A stretch of DNA of 25,290 nucleotides from positions 1 through 25,290 of IMG/VR virus record IMGVR_UViG_3300042450_000527; one strand, 5' to 3'. The DNA comes from a virus. Positions 12,519 through 20,985 of this stretch are shown piece after piece. How positions within the stretch are numbered: the stretch's first letter is position 1; each line of letters begins with the position of its first letter. The notes under the pieces were generated by a model. That model saw only the letters and a program-made list of their open reading frames with translations, was not told where the DNA came from and did not search any database. A program made the translations under genes and the position numbers.

Positions 12519-15500
12519 ATGTCTTTAATTTTTAGTACTACACAACTAACAACGCCGGGTGTATATACATACACTGTGCCATCTGGCGTTGGCGAAATTG
12601 AAATGCATCTTTGGGGAGCTGGTGGTGGCGATGGTGCCAAAGGCCCAGATACATCTGTAACTTTAGACCCAGGTAAAGCCGAAGTATACATCCCCGGCAA
12701 TACGGTACCTCTGTCTGCTACTGGAAAATTAGTAGTTCCACCATTGGTTACTGCTGTTAGTATAACAGCCGTCGGTGGCGGTGGTGGTGGTGGTGGTTCA
12801 GATGGCGGCGATAAAAATCATAATATATACGGTACTGCGGGCGGTGGTGGCGAAGTAGCTGCCACTAAAGTGTCAGTAGAACCTAATTCAGTAATTTATG
12901 CTAGTATCGGTAGTGGCGGTAGGGGTGGTGGAACTGCTGCCAGCGGCGCGGCAGGTACTGCTACTGTTGTAGATATAAACGGAGTAGTTGTTGTTACTGC
13001 TGACGGCGGCGCCGCTGGTGTTGGGCGTGCTGTTAGGTCAAATTCTCCAGCAAGGGCAGTTGAAGGTAACGCCGGCGCTGGCTCAGCCACTGGTTATGGT
13101 TCGGGTGGGTCAACAGGTGGTAGCGGGCAAGTATTTGTATCATGGGAACCTATAACTATCCCAGCCGTGCCGCCCGTAACTACATCAGTGTCGGGCGCAA
13201 CAGGTGGTAAAGGTGCTGGTGGTGGATATGCTTACTCTAAAGTACGTATATATCCGGGTGATATTATTACGGTTGCTGTAGGTAAACGTGGGTCAACTGG
13301 ATCTGGTGGTACTAGCGCAACTTCTCCAATTAACTTTGGTGGTGGTAGCGCAAGTGGTTCTAGCGCAGGAGGTGGCGGAGGCGGTGCTACAGTTTTATTA
13401 GTTAATAATACAGTAATCGCTGTAGCCGCAGGCGGTGGCGGAGGCGGTGCTGGTGGCAGAAAAGGCTATAGCCTGACTCCTACATCGGTTACTAGTAGTG
13501 CATCAGGTCAACGATATTTTGACACTATCGGAGTTGAAAACTGGACCGTTCCCCAAGGTGTGAATTCTATTAACATAGACCTAGTAGGTGCTGGCGGCGG
13601 TGGAGGTGGTAATGATAGTCATATTGGCTACAGCGGGTCAGCAGGTAAGTCAGTAACCGGAGCACTATCAGTAAGCCCGGGCGATGTTGTTACAGTTGGA
13701 GTAGGCCAAGGTGGTCGTCCCGGATTATCTGCTAGACGCGGTGATGGTGGTGGAGCAGGTGGCGCTTCACTCAATGGACAATATTCAGGTGGTACTGGTG
13801 GTAATGCTGGTGGCTCGGGTACATCAGGTGCTGGTGGTGGTGGCGGTGGTTCAACTGTTATTTTAGTAAACGGAGTCCCGCGAGCAGTAGCCGCAGGTGG
13901 CGGCGGTGGTGGTGGAGGTGGCAATCACAGTAATGGCAATGCCAATGCCGGTGAATCCACAATTAGTGGTAGTGTAGGTGCTAACGGTGTAAACAAATCC
14001 GGCGACGGTGGCGGTGGTGGTGCTGGTGGTGGCGGATTATCCGGTGGGTCTGGCGGAGCTGCAGGCAGTGGTGACAACGGCGGATACACAGGGTCTAAAG
14101 GCAGTAATTTAATTCCATCTGGTGGTTCAGAAGGTACTGGTGCTGCAGGCGGAACATATGGTGGTGGTGCCGGGGGTGATGGTACTGCTAGAATTTCTTG
14201 GGCGCAATCAGTTTCACAACCAGGAGCATCAATTATTTCAGTTGCTGGCGGTGCTAGCGGAATTGGTGAAGATGGACTTCCGGCAACTAATTCCGGAGTT
14301 GGGTATAATACCCGAGGGACAGGACAATCATCAGGGGCTGGCGGATCAGCTGGCGGTGGTGGTGGTGGTGGCTACTACGGAGGTCTTGCTGGTGTAAGCG
14401 GCACTATCGGTGGCGGTGGCAAGGGCGGTACTAATTACGGTGCTGTTGTATTAGCAGGGTCCGGGCGAAATCCGGGAGGCCTAGGTGTTGCTGAATATCC
14501 AGGCAAAACAGTGGGATATGCCGGACTAGACGGCGCAATTGTATTTAATTTTATTCGATCATTTACACTAGCAGTTAAAAAATCAGACCAATGGAAATTG
14601 GTTGATCAGGCATGGGTTAAAGTAGCAAATACTTGGAAACCTATTTTTAATGGCTGGATTAAAGTTGACGGAGTTTGGAAACTATTAGTAGCTAATCCAA
14701 ACGCACAAGTAGTAGCACCAACATATTCAATTGGTGCTAATTTATCAACTGTTAATGAAGGGGCAGCAGTAAGTTTTACACTGTCTACTACAAATGTGCC
14801 AACTGGACATATTATTCCATACACAGCATTTGGATTGACTAGTAGCCAACTGTTATCTGGTTCGTTAACTGGTAGCTTTACTGTTGGTTCAAGCGAAACT
14901 ATTACATTCGTACCAAAAATAGACAATGCTACTACAGGTCCGCGTACATTTACTGTCGAACTAAACAATCTAGGGATACGTAGTAATGTTACAATTGGCG
15001 ACACATCACTAACTCCATTAGCTACATTAACTGCTAATGTGGGCAGTGCTAGCGAAGGTGGTGCTGTATCATTTACAATATCTACTACAGGAGTTGACAG
15101 CGGAACTGTTATTCCATATATTATTACAGGTATCACTAATAGTGATTTAAGTGTGGAACTAGTAACCGGTAACTTAGTTGTCGGTGCTGATGAGACCAGA
15201 GTACTAGTGTTATCCGCAGACCTAACAACAGAAGGCGTAGAAACTATGACCATGCGTACTACTGGTGTTGTTAGTGCGTCAGCATCAATTACAGTCAATG
15301 ATACATCAATAACTCCAATTTATACGTTAGCCGGCAATGTATCAGTATTAGAGGAATATTATCCTCCAAATCGAGCAATAAGATATACATTAACAACTAA
15401 TGCTCCGACAGGGGAAACTGTAGCATATACTATCACTGGTATAACATCAGCTGATTTATCATCTGGTTCTTTAACTGGCAACTTTGTGGTTGGCACTACT

Positions 15501-16019
15501 AACTACATCGATCTAGCTGTGGCGGCTAACAGTGGTGTCGAAGGTGTAGAAACACTACTATTATCATTAGATAATAATTACGCTAGAATAGCTACACGAG
15601 TTAGTGATTACTACTATGCCTTTACTCCTACAGCTGATACCTGTTCTGGTGGTAATGCGTATGCTAGCAAAGGTATGCCAAGTGACTACACCGCTAGCTA
15701 TCACGGTCAGGTAATTTGGCCGAACAGTGGTAATAATGGATATGTTGGAGTAAGAATTGTTCCTACTACTACTAAACTTAACATACAAACAACCTGTGAC
15801 AATGCTTTTAATGTATACCTAAATCAATCTACTAGTATTTTAAGTGGCGGTAGTTGGGGAACTTGGTATAGTGCAACTATTGACGTTGTTCCAGGCGTGC
15901 CAATTTACCTATCATGGAACGGCGTTGACTATGGCGGGTTATGGGGTATAGCAGCAAGAATTACTGACGCTAACGGTGCGGTAGTAGCACTCAGTAACTA
16001 TAACTGGTCAAGTACTTAA
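12519..16019 (+). CDS. Giant glycine-rich tail adhesin with Calx-beta-like repeats
   Basis: A 1166-residue protein, probably the host-recognition tip of a tail fibre. Residues 1-680 are extremely Gly-rich. They contain repeated units in which a beta segment (ENWTVPQGVNSINIDLVGAG), a polyglycine run and a strand such as STVILVNGVPRAVAAGGGG alternate. This resembles glycine-rich domains that fold as packed polyglycine II helices, known from T-even-type gp38 adhesins. Residues 686-724 hold three W(V/I)KV..WK repeats, common in phage fibres. Residues 730-1020 are three Calx-beta-like domains. Residues 1030-1166 form a separate beta-rich C-terminal domain with paired Cys, perhaps the binding tip. 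It overlaps the 2OG oxygenase gene by TAATG. Family by composition and pattern; receptor unknown. Confidence 0.85.
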   Translation: MSLIFSTTQLTTPGVYTYTVPSGVGEIEMHLWGAGGGDGAKGPDTSVTLDPGKAEVYIPGNTVPLSATGKLVVPPLVTAVSITAVGGGGGGGGSDGGDKNHNIYGTAGGGGEVAATKVSVEPNSVIYASIGSGGRGGGTAASGAAGTATVVDINGVVVVTADGGAAGVGRAVRSNSPARAVEGNAGAGSATGYGSGGSTGGSGQVFVSWEPITIPAVPPVTTSVSGATGGKGAGGGYAYSKVRIYPGDIITVAVGKRGSTGSGGTSATSPINFGGGSASGSSAGGGGGGATVLLVNNTVIAVAAGGGGGGAGGRKGYSLTPTSVTSSASGQRYFDTIGVENWTVPQGVNSINIDLVGAGGGGGGNDSHIGYSGSAGKSVTGALSVSPGDVVTVGVGQGGRPGLSARRGDGGGAGGASLNGQYSGGTGGNAGGSGTSGAGGGGGGSTVILVNGVPRAVAAGGGGGGGGGNHSNGNANAGESTISGSVGANGVNKSGDGGGGGAGGGGLSGGSGGAAGSGDNGGYTGSKGSNLIPSGGSEGTGAAGGTYGGGAGGDGTARISWAQSVSQPGASIISVAGGASGIGEDGLPATNSGVGYNTRGTGQSSGAGGSAGGGGGGGYYGGLAGVSGTIGGGGKGGTNYGAVVLAGSGRNPGGLGVAEYPGKTVGYAGLDGAIVFNFIRSFTLAVKKSDQWKLVDQAWVKVANTWKPIFNGWIKVDGVWKLLVANPNAQVVAPTYSIGANLSTVNEGAAVSFTLSTTNVPTGHIIPYTAFGLTSSQLLSGSLTGSFTVGSSETITFVPKIDNATTGPRTFTVELNNLGIRSNVTIGDTSLTPLATLTANVGSASEGGAVSFTISTTGVDSGTVIPYIITGITNSDLSVELVTGNLVVGADETRVLVLSADLTTEGVETMTMRTTGVVSASASITVNDTSITPIYTLAGNVSVLEEYYPPNRAIRYTLTTNAPTGETVAYTITGITSADLSSGSLTGNFVVGTTNYIDLAVAANSGVEGVETLLLSLDNNYARIATRVSDYYYAFTPTADTCSGGNAYASKGMPSDYTASYHGQVIWPNSGNNGYVGVRIVPTTTKLNIQTTCDNAFNVYLNQSTSILSGGSWGTWYSATIDVVPGVPIYLSWNGVDYGGLWGIAARITDANGAVVALSNYNWSST
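14712..15600 (+). repeat. Three Calx-beta-like domain repeats in the adhesin
   Basis: Three diverged units of about 95 codons begin near 14712, 15020 and 15312. Each has an opening strand with VNEGAAVSFTLST-type sequence, a middle I(P/A)YT(A/I)xG(I/L)TSxxL block, a GSLTGxFxVG strand and a closing E(T/N)-rich strand. The third has an insertion (EEYYPPNRAIRYTL) at the acidic loop where calcium would bind. Confidence 0.75.
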
Positions 16020-16552
16020 TGGATGTAGTAGATAGTTGTCTAAGTGATGACGATTTTTCTATAATCAAAAATACTTTGTTGGGTTCGGATTTCCCTTGGT
16101 ATCTATGCCCAACAAAAGTTTTATATACTGAACCGTCAACAGTAGCAGACAAATACAATTATCAGTTTACACATATATTCTACAACAATTCTATTGTGCG
16201 CAGTGATTGGTTTAATATCCTATCGCCGTTGCTTAAATTAATTATACTGCCAAATAAAGTAACTGAACTTGTAAGAATAAAAGCAAACCTGCTACCATGT
16301 ACTGATGATATAATCGTATACGACTATCATACCGATGTTGACTACTCAAGCGAGTATGATAGTTTTGAGAAAAAAACTGCGGTATTCTATGTAAACACAA
16401 ACAACGGTTTCACACAATTTGAACAAGGCACAAAGGTTAATTCAATTGAAAATCGTTTGGTAACATTTGATGCTGGCGCTAAACACACCGGTTCATCATG
16501 CTCTGATCAAAGGACCAGATGTGTTATTAACTTGAATTACGTTTATAAATAA
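16019..16552 (+). CDS. 2-oxoglutarate/Fe(II)-dependent oxygenase
   Basis: A 177-residue enzyme of the prolyl-4-hydroxylase-like 2OG-Fe(II) superfamily. The facial triad is visible: His104 and Asp106 in YDYHTDVDY and His156 in AKHTGS, with Arg165 or Arg167 ten residues further as the 2-oxoglutarate salt bridge. The core strands, KTAVFYVNTNNGF and TRCVINLNYVYK, complete the double-stranded beta helix. Such phage enzymes are widespread in T4-like marine phages; the substrate is unknown. Start overlaps the adhesin stop (TAATG), so the two are made together and the adhesin is a possible substrate. No leader motif. Confidence 0.85.
   Translation: MDVVDSCLSDDDFSIIKNTLLGSDFPWYLCPTKVLYTEPSTVADKYNYQFTHIFYNNSIVRSDWFNILSPLLKLIILPNKVTELVRIKANLLPCTDDIIVYDYHTDVDYSSEYDSFEKKTAVFYVNTNNGFTQFEQGTKVNSIENRLVTFDAGAKHTGSSCSDQRTRCVINLNYVYK
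16544..16551 (+). promoter_or_regulatory. Late promoter box TATAAATA before the endonuclease
   Basis: Exact TATAAATA overlapping the end of the oxygenase gene (stop TAA 16550-16552). Transcription would start near 16558, with GAGGGA as ribosome site before ATG 16572. Confidence 0.6.
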
Positions 16553-16571
16553 AACAACGAGGGAAAATTCA

Positions 16572-17285
16572 ATGAAAAAGTTTTTATTAGTATTATCAAT
16601 TTTAACATCATCAACAGCATGGGCAGGTATTAATCAAGAGTGTCCTGCCCTAACAGCCGCAGGAGCCGCAACATACGCAGCCAAACCAGGCGACCAAGAA
16701 ATTTGTCACAAGAACTATGCTGTAATTCATAGCTGTGCTGTTAAAGCACCTATCGCAGTATTTGAACGTTTGTCCTTGGAAGACATGACAGGTCCTGCTA
16801 AACGTAAAGATGACTTCCGTCCAGATCCAAAAGTTACACCAGCTTGTTCAGCTACATTAGCTGACTATGCCACAGTGGGTCGTACACATGACCGTGGTCA
16901 TATGAGTCCAGCAGGTAATAACACACAAGATCCAGTGGTCATGAGTGAAAGTTTCTTCCTAAGCAACATGGAACCACAAATTGCCAATAACAATCGTGGT
17001 ATTTGGAAACAATTAGAAACATTTGAACGTGAGTGGGCTCGTCAACCAGGCACAGACTACTACATTATCAGTGGCGGGATCTTTGATGCTGGCCATCAAA
17101 AAACAGGCAACGGCTTAGGTATTCCTACACGCTTATACAAGATTGTTATTGAAAAGAACAGCAAAAAAGTTCGCGCATGGTTAATGCCAAATGGCCCATT
17201 ACCAGTAGCAGACTTACCTAAGTACGAAACTACCGTGACTGCTGTAGAGCAAGCATCAGGATTAAAATTTGCCTTACCTAAGTAA
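16572..17285 (+). CDS. Exported DNA/RNA non-specific endonuclease (NucA type)
   Basis: A 237-residue beta-beta-alpha-metal nuclease. The signal peptide MKKFLLVLSILTSSTAWA predicts export through Sec with cleavage at Ala18. The catalytic motif is HDRGHMSPAGNN, with His110 of DRGH as general base. SNMEPQIANNNRGIW supplies the metal-binding Asn141, so the active site is complete. Five Cys in the mature part suggest disulfides, as expected for a periplasmic or released enzyme. It degrades DNA and RNA without sequence preference. Export would keep it from the phage's own DNA during infection. It has its own late promoter box and is followed by a terminator. Confidence 0.92.
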   Translation: MKKFLLVLSILTSSTAWAGINQECPALTAAGAATYAAKPGDQEICHKNYAVIHSCAVKAPIAVFERLSLEDMTGPAKRKDDFRPDPKVTPACSATLADYATVGRTHDRGHMSPAGNNTQDPVVMSESFFLSNMEPQIANNNRGIWKQLETFEREWARQPGTDYYIISGGIFDAGHQKTGNGLGIPTRLYKIVIEKNSKKVRAWLMPNGPLPVADLPKYETTVTAVEQASGLKFALPK

Positions 17286-17297
17286 CTAATCCAAACC

Positions 17298-17324
17298 AAA
17301 AGACCGCCCAAGTGGCGGTTTTTT
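17298..17324 (+). terminator. Rho-independent terminator after the endonuclease
   Basis: ACCGCC (17303-17308) pairs with GGCGGT (17314-17319) over a five-base loop, and flanking A and T runs extend the stem before the T tract. Followed at once by a sigma-70 promoter. Confidence 0.85.
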
Positions 17325-17325
17325 A

Positions 17326-17354
17326 TTGACTTTTACTTCGTTTTCATGTATAAT
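17326..17354 (+). promoter_or_regulatory. Sigma-70 consensus promoter for the right-hand operon
   Basis: TTGACT (17326-17331), 17-base spacer, TATAAT (17349-17354), directly after the terminator. Transcription would start near 17361. The late box at 17373 lies inside the leader, so the operon at 17388 has both early-type and late-type promoters. Confidence 0.75.
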
Positions 17355-17372
17355 GTGGTATATTGAAACTAC

Positions 17373-17380
17373 GATAAATA
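17373..17380 (+). promoter_or_regulatory. Late promoter box GATAAATA
   Basis: GATAAATACTAAAT resembles the extended T4 late sequence. The predicted start is at or next to ATG 17388, so late transcripts may be leaderless. Confidence 0.55.
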
Positions 17381-17387
17381 CTAAATC

Positions 17388-17927
17388 ATGAGAGCAGAAG
17401 AACTAATTAGAGCAACCACAAACACTAAAATCTATCTAGACATGGATGGAGTTCTTGCTGATTTCTTTGCGGAATACGCAAAGTTGGCAGGTGTCACTAG
17501 TGGTAGTTATAGAGATATTCCCCCAGCTAAACAAGACCCTACATTAGATCAAATGATAGGCACAGACTTCTTCCATCGCTTACCTAAGTTCCCCACAGCA
17601 GACGGACTAGTTGCCTTAGCGTTAAGCTACACACCAACGTATGCTATTTGTTCAAGCCCATTGCGCGGCGATCATGCCAACAGCGAAAAGTGGAAACGTG
17701 CGTGGATTGGTGATCATTTAAATCCGCTACCTAGTGAGATTGTTATCACAGGTATGAAAGAGCACTATGCGGTTAATAAGGACGGTAGCCCCAACATCTT
17801 AATTGATGATCGTGGTGCTAACATTAGCAAATGGATAGCTCGTGGTGGCATTGGTATTAAGTATCAAGCAGACGAAGATAGCTTAAATATAGTAAAGGCC
17901 GGATTGGCCAAGGCATATGGACGATGA
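17388..17927 (+). CDS. HAD-family 5'-nucleotidase-like phosphatase
   Basis: A 179-residue HAD hydrolase of the 5'(3')-deoxyribonucleotidase type. KIYLDMDGVLADFFAEY provides the nucleophile Asp18 and the acid/base Asp20. ICSSPLRGD is motif II, and NILIDDRGANISKW contains the metal-binding acidic pair of motif IV. It would dephosphorylate nucleoside monophosphates and so adjust nucleotide pools. The N-terminus MRAEELIRATTN begins like the leader family (MRAxEFI) but has no Glu at the cleavage position, so it is a degenerate case. Its end overlaps the next gene (ATGA). First gene of the long right-hand operon. Confidence 0.85.
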   Translation: MRAEELIRATTNTKIYLDMDGVLADFFAEYAKLAGVTSGSYRDIPPAKQDPTLDQMIGTDFFHRLPKFPTADGLVALALSYTPTYAICSSPLRGDHANSEKWKRAWIGDHLNPLPSEIVITGMKEHYAVNKDGSPNILIDDRGANISKWIARGGIGIKYQADEDSLNIVKAGLAKAYGR

Positions 17928-18652
17928 ATTTAACAGAAGGCGGCAACGTTTTTAAGAATCAAGACGGTAGTGAAGCAACTACACGTATTGCTCGCAATGC
18001 TGTTGTACCCACAGTACAATGGCTAGAACAACTTACAGGTCTTAGTCTAGTAGATAATATGCTAGGCACTACAGGTCGAAAAGAAACATCGGGTGATTTA
18101 GATCTAGCAGTAGATGCCAACGCAATTAGTAAAGACGTCTTAATACAGCAACTATTAACCAAAGGTATACCCAGTACAGATCTTAAAAAGTCTGGTGATA
18201 GTGTACACTTAAAAACTCCTATCCTAGGTGATGCGAGTAATGGTTATGTACAAACAGACTTTATGTTTGGTAACCCAACCTGGCAACAATTTAGTATGCG
18301 AGGTAGCCCAGAGGGCAGTACATTTAAAGGTGTACATCGTCATGTATTAATGGCCAGCGTTGCCAAAGCTCAAGGTATGAAATGGTCATACAAAAACGGA
18401 CTGATAAATAGAGAAACAAATGAAGTTATTAGTACCAACCCACAAGAAATAGCAAAGGTGTTAATTAATGGTACCCCTGCTGATTTAGAGTCAGTTGAAA
18501 CTATCATTAAGAAAATTAAAGGTCGTCCCGACTACCCAGCATTGGTAGCAGATGCTAAAGAAGCGTTTGCTAAAGATAATTTAGAATTACCCGAGAGCAC
18601 TGCCCTGCCAGGCACAGGCGCTTGGTATAGACAATGGAGCAATAGACTATGA
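17924..18652 (+). CDS. Pol-beta-type nucleotidyltransferase fold protein
   Basis: A 242-residue protein. LGTTGRKETSGDLDLAVD (about 47-64) matches the hG(S/T)...DxD signature of the polymerase-beta nucleotidyltransferase superfamily. A third acidic residue is expected near QTDFMFGNP (about 105-112). The C-terminal part is helical. Members transfer nucleotides to proteins, RNA, drugs or DNA ends; the target is unknown here. MNLTE|G gives a very short cleavage-type leader. Joined by ATGA overlaps to the HAD enzyme before it and the large modular protein after it, so the three are made together. Superfamily likely, function open. Confidence 0.75.
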   Translation: MNLTEGGNVFKNQDGSEATTRIARNAVVPTVQWLEQLTGLSLVDNMLGTTGRKETSGDLDLAVDANAISKDVLIQQLLTKGIPSTDLKKSGDSVHLKTPILGDASNGYVQTDFMFGNPTWQQFSMRGSPEGSTFKGVHRHVLMASVAKAQGMKWSYKNGLINRETNEVISTNPQEIAKVLINGTPADLESVETIIKKIKGRPDYPALVADAKEAFAKDNLELPESTALPGTGAWYRQWSNRL

Positions 18653-20985
18653 GATTTGGCGAAATTAAAAAACAATTAGCAGAGGGTTGGAACACAGGCC
18701 GTGATCGTGTAACATTACCAGATAGCCCACATACTTACTGGAGTGGTACTGGCGCATTACAAAAAGAATATGATGCGCTATATGAAAAATTAGTACCAGC
18801 ACAGGGTGCGGCAGAAACTATTGAAGGTGAAGTATTACGTGCGGCTAGCAAAATTGTTTATCGCCACTACAATGACGGTGATGAATTTAATCGCGCAAGT
18901 TATAGACAACTAGAACAGTATATTGGTCCAGTTACCAGCTACGACGATCTAGCACACAAAGCTACAGAGTTTGCTCTTAAAGCCAATGGTAACTATCACC
19001 CTAACCAAGGTTGGGACAGTTTAGACGTTATGGACTACGGTCCTGCGGAAGAAGAAGATGATGATGAAGATGATGATTGGGAAGATGACGATAGCTGGGA
19101 TCATGATGACGACGAAGATTTATTAGGAGAAGGCATGGAAGAATTTGCCAAATCTCAAGCTAAACAACGTGCTGAAAAAAGAAAATCAATTCCTTGGCCT
19201 AAAGAAGTTCCAACTGATGCTAAACAAGAGCGCGATCGCACTCGTGACGAAGAAGAAAACGATCCACATCCTTATGCAGACACCCCGGACTTAGATGAAG
19301 GTGCAGCCGATGTTTACTCAATAACATCAGAAAGAAATGGTAGAGAGCGTAGCAAGTCCGGAACATTGGCTGAACTTATTGAATACTACAGCTACACATT
19401 AGAAACTGGTAAATCATACGAACATGAACGTGGTAACAGAAAAATTAATCTTAACCCAAAGAATATTGAATCATTGGTACAAAATTTAAACAATGCTAAA
19501 AGTAATGCGGCGGCCAATGGACAAAGTAGCGAACGCTTTTACGTAGATCATGGTAACATGGCAGAAGGTCGTGGTCCTAGCAAAGGACTACACAAAAAAG
19601 TTACTATTGTTAAAGGTCGTGATGCTGGTAAAACTGGATATGTTCGTCAGATTAAAACTGACAAGTTAAGAAATCGTGTGTATCTTGACCTAGACTTAGA
19701 AGACGGTGGACAAGCAGTAGTGCTTAAACAAGATGTACGCCTAGTAAAAGACCTAGCAGAAGGCTATACTGGTCGTGAGACTAAAGATGGTGTTTGGCGT
19801 GTATTTAAAGATGGTCAAGCAGTAGCAGCAGCTGGCCCATTTAAATCAGCTGAAGAAGCTAATTCTTGGATTAAAAAGCAAAATCAAGGGGTGACAGAAG
19901 CACGTACTACTTGGAACAACGATTTCTATGTGTACGACCCAAAAACTAAAGTAGTTAAAAAGAAATTCCGCACACACAAAGGTGCTACACAGTACGCAGA
20001 AGCCAATGGCTTAAAAGTAGCAAGTGCTGAATACTATCATGATTCTGTTAGTAAAGGAGTAGAAGAAGGTTGGGAAAGTGGTCCTGAAGAACGTACTAGA
20101 GTTGAACGTGATCCAGACGCTGAATATGATGCACGTCGTCAAGAGAAACTAGATGCGCCTTATGCTCAAAAAGAACCAGAAGCTAAAGGGTATCACGTAG
20201 TTAGCCTCGATACACGTCAGCCAGTTACCGACAAAGTGTTCCCAACTAAAGGGCACGCTATGGCCTACATCCAATCTAACCATAGTAAAAACTTAGCTTA
20301 TCGTGCTATTAATGAAGGCATTGAATCTAACGATCCAGTTGAGGGTGCTGTACTTAAAGCTGTACAAGAACTTATTCAACAGGGACACACAGAAGTTGCT
20401 CCAGAAGTTATTACTAATATGGTAGTAGCGGCTACAAGTCAACCATTCTTACTTAAAGATCTAGTTGATGCTAACAATAATAGTCCAGCAGTACAACACT
20501 ATGTCGACAGTATTAATCCAACTAAAGTTAAATTTAGTTCAGATATCTTAACAGTTAAGAACGAAGATCCGTTAAAAGATAAAAAACAAGCGCAGGCTGG
20601 TGTAGCTAATATGGCTGCCAAAGCTGCTAATCGTCCACGTTTAGGCGAAGGACAGTCAACACCATTGCGTGATCGTGATGACTATCAAGCTAAACAAAAA
20701 GCATTACAAGACATACAAATGGATCCAAGCACAGGTAAAGATCCAAAGTTAAGTTCAGAACTAGCTCGCCGTAAAGCAGAGTTAATTCAACAGGCTAAAC
20801 AGTTAGGCATCAGTGAAAGTCGTGCGCATAAACTAATTGCTAACAAGCTAAAACAAATTGAATTACAACGCAATCCGGGTACTAAAGCAGAACAAGACGC
20901 TGCTCACAGTAACCATATTGAACGTATGAAAAAATCCAAAGAAGAATACTTGGCTAAAAATCCAAATAGCATTTACAAGAAGTAA
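18649..20985 (+). CDS. 778-residue modular protein, putative prohead-protease polyprotein
   Basis: A large soluble protein without an overall known family. Nine sites fit hydrophobic-x-Glu|Gly/Ala, after Glu12, 161, 217, 306, 371, 417, 473, 556 and 667. They fall between recognisable modules: a helical domain ending in a very acidic run (13-161), a basic helix (162-217), an alpha/beta module (218-306), a KOW/SH3-like module with KKVTIVKGRDAGKTGYVRQI (307-371), and three related small modules (372-417, 418-473, 474-556). A helical domain (557-667) and a basic coiled-coil tail (668-778) follow. Complete cutting would yield fragments of 12 to 149 residues. The leader is MRFGEIKKQLAE|G. It overlaps the previous gene by ATGA. 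The polyprotein reading is inference. Confidence 0.8.
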   Translation: MRFGEIKKQLAEGWNTGRDRVTLPDSPHTYWSGTGALQKEYDALYEKLVPAQGAAETIEGEVLRAASKIVYRHYNDGDEFNRASYRQLEQYIGPVTSYDDLAHKATEFALKANGNYHPNQGWDSLDVMDYGPAEEEDDDEDDDWEDDDSWDHDDDEDLLGEGMEEFAKSQAKQRAEKRKSIPWPKEVPTDAKQERDRTRDEEENDPHPYADTPDLDEGAADVYSITSERNGRERSKSGTLAELIEYYSYTLETGKSYEHERGNRKINLNPKNIESLVQNLNNAKSNAAANGQSSERFYVDHGNMAEGRGPSKGLHKKVTIVKGRDAGKTGYVRQIKTDKLRNRVYLDLDLEDGGQAVVLKQDVRLVKDLAEGYTGRETKDGVWRVFKDGQAVAAAGPFKSAEEANSWIKKQNQGVTEARTTWNNDFYVYDPKTKVVKKKFRTHKGATQYAEANGLKVASAEYYHDSVSKGVEEGWESGPEERTRVERDPDAEYDARRQEKLDAPYAQKEPEAKGYHVVSLDTRQPVTDKVFPTKGHAMAYIQSNHSKNLAYRAINEGIESNDPVEGAVLKAVQELIQQGHTEVAPEVITNMVVAATSQPFLLKDLVDANNNSPAVQHYVDSINPTKVKFSSDILTVKNEDPLKDKKQAQAGVANMAAKAANRPRLGEGQSTPLRDRDDYQAKQKALQDIQMDPSTGKDPKLSSELARRKAELIQQAKQLGISESRAHKLIANKLKQIELQRNPGTKAEQDAAHSNHIERMKKSKEEYLAKNPNSIYKK

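Noticed and set aside
13628-13924. Pro-rich minus-strand open frame opposite the polyglycine region
   Set aside because: Poly-Gly codons (GGN) read antisense as Pro codons (CCN) without stops, so it is an artefact.
14122-14397. A 91-codon plus-strand frame within the adhesin
   Set aside because: It is a shifted frame of the glycine repeats with no start signal, while the main frame has intact domains before and after.
14606-15298. A 230-codon open frame on the minus strand opposite the Calx-beta repeats
   Set aside because: The plus strand has clear repeated domain structure. The antisense frame is low-complexity Val/Thr/Pro/Ser-rich with no ribosome site; it is a by-product of the repeats' codon use.
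18403-18410. GATAAATA on the sense strand inside the 17924 gene
   Set aside because: It is over 230 bases from the next start and encodes conserved-looking codons, so it is probably a chance match to the late box.
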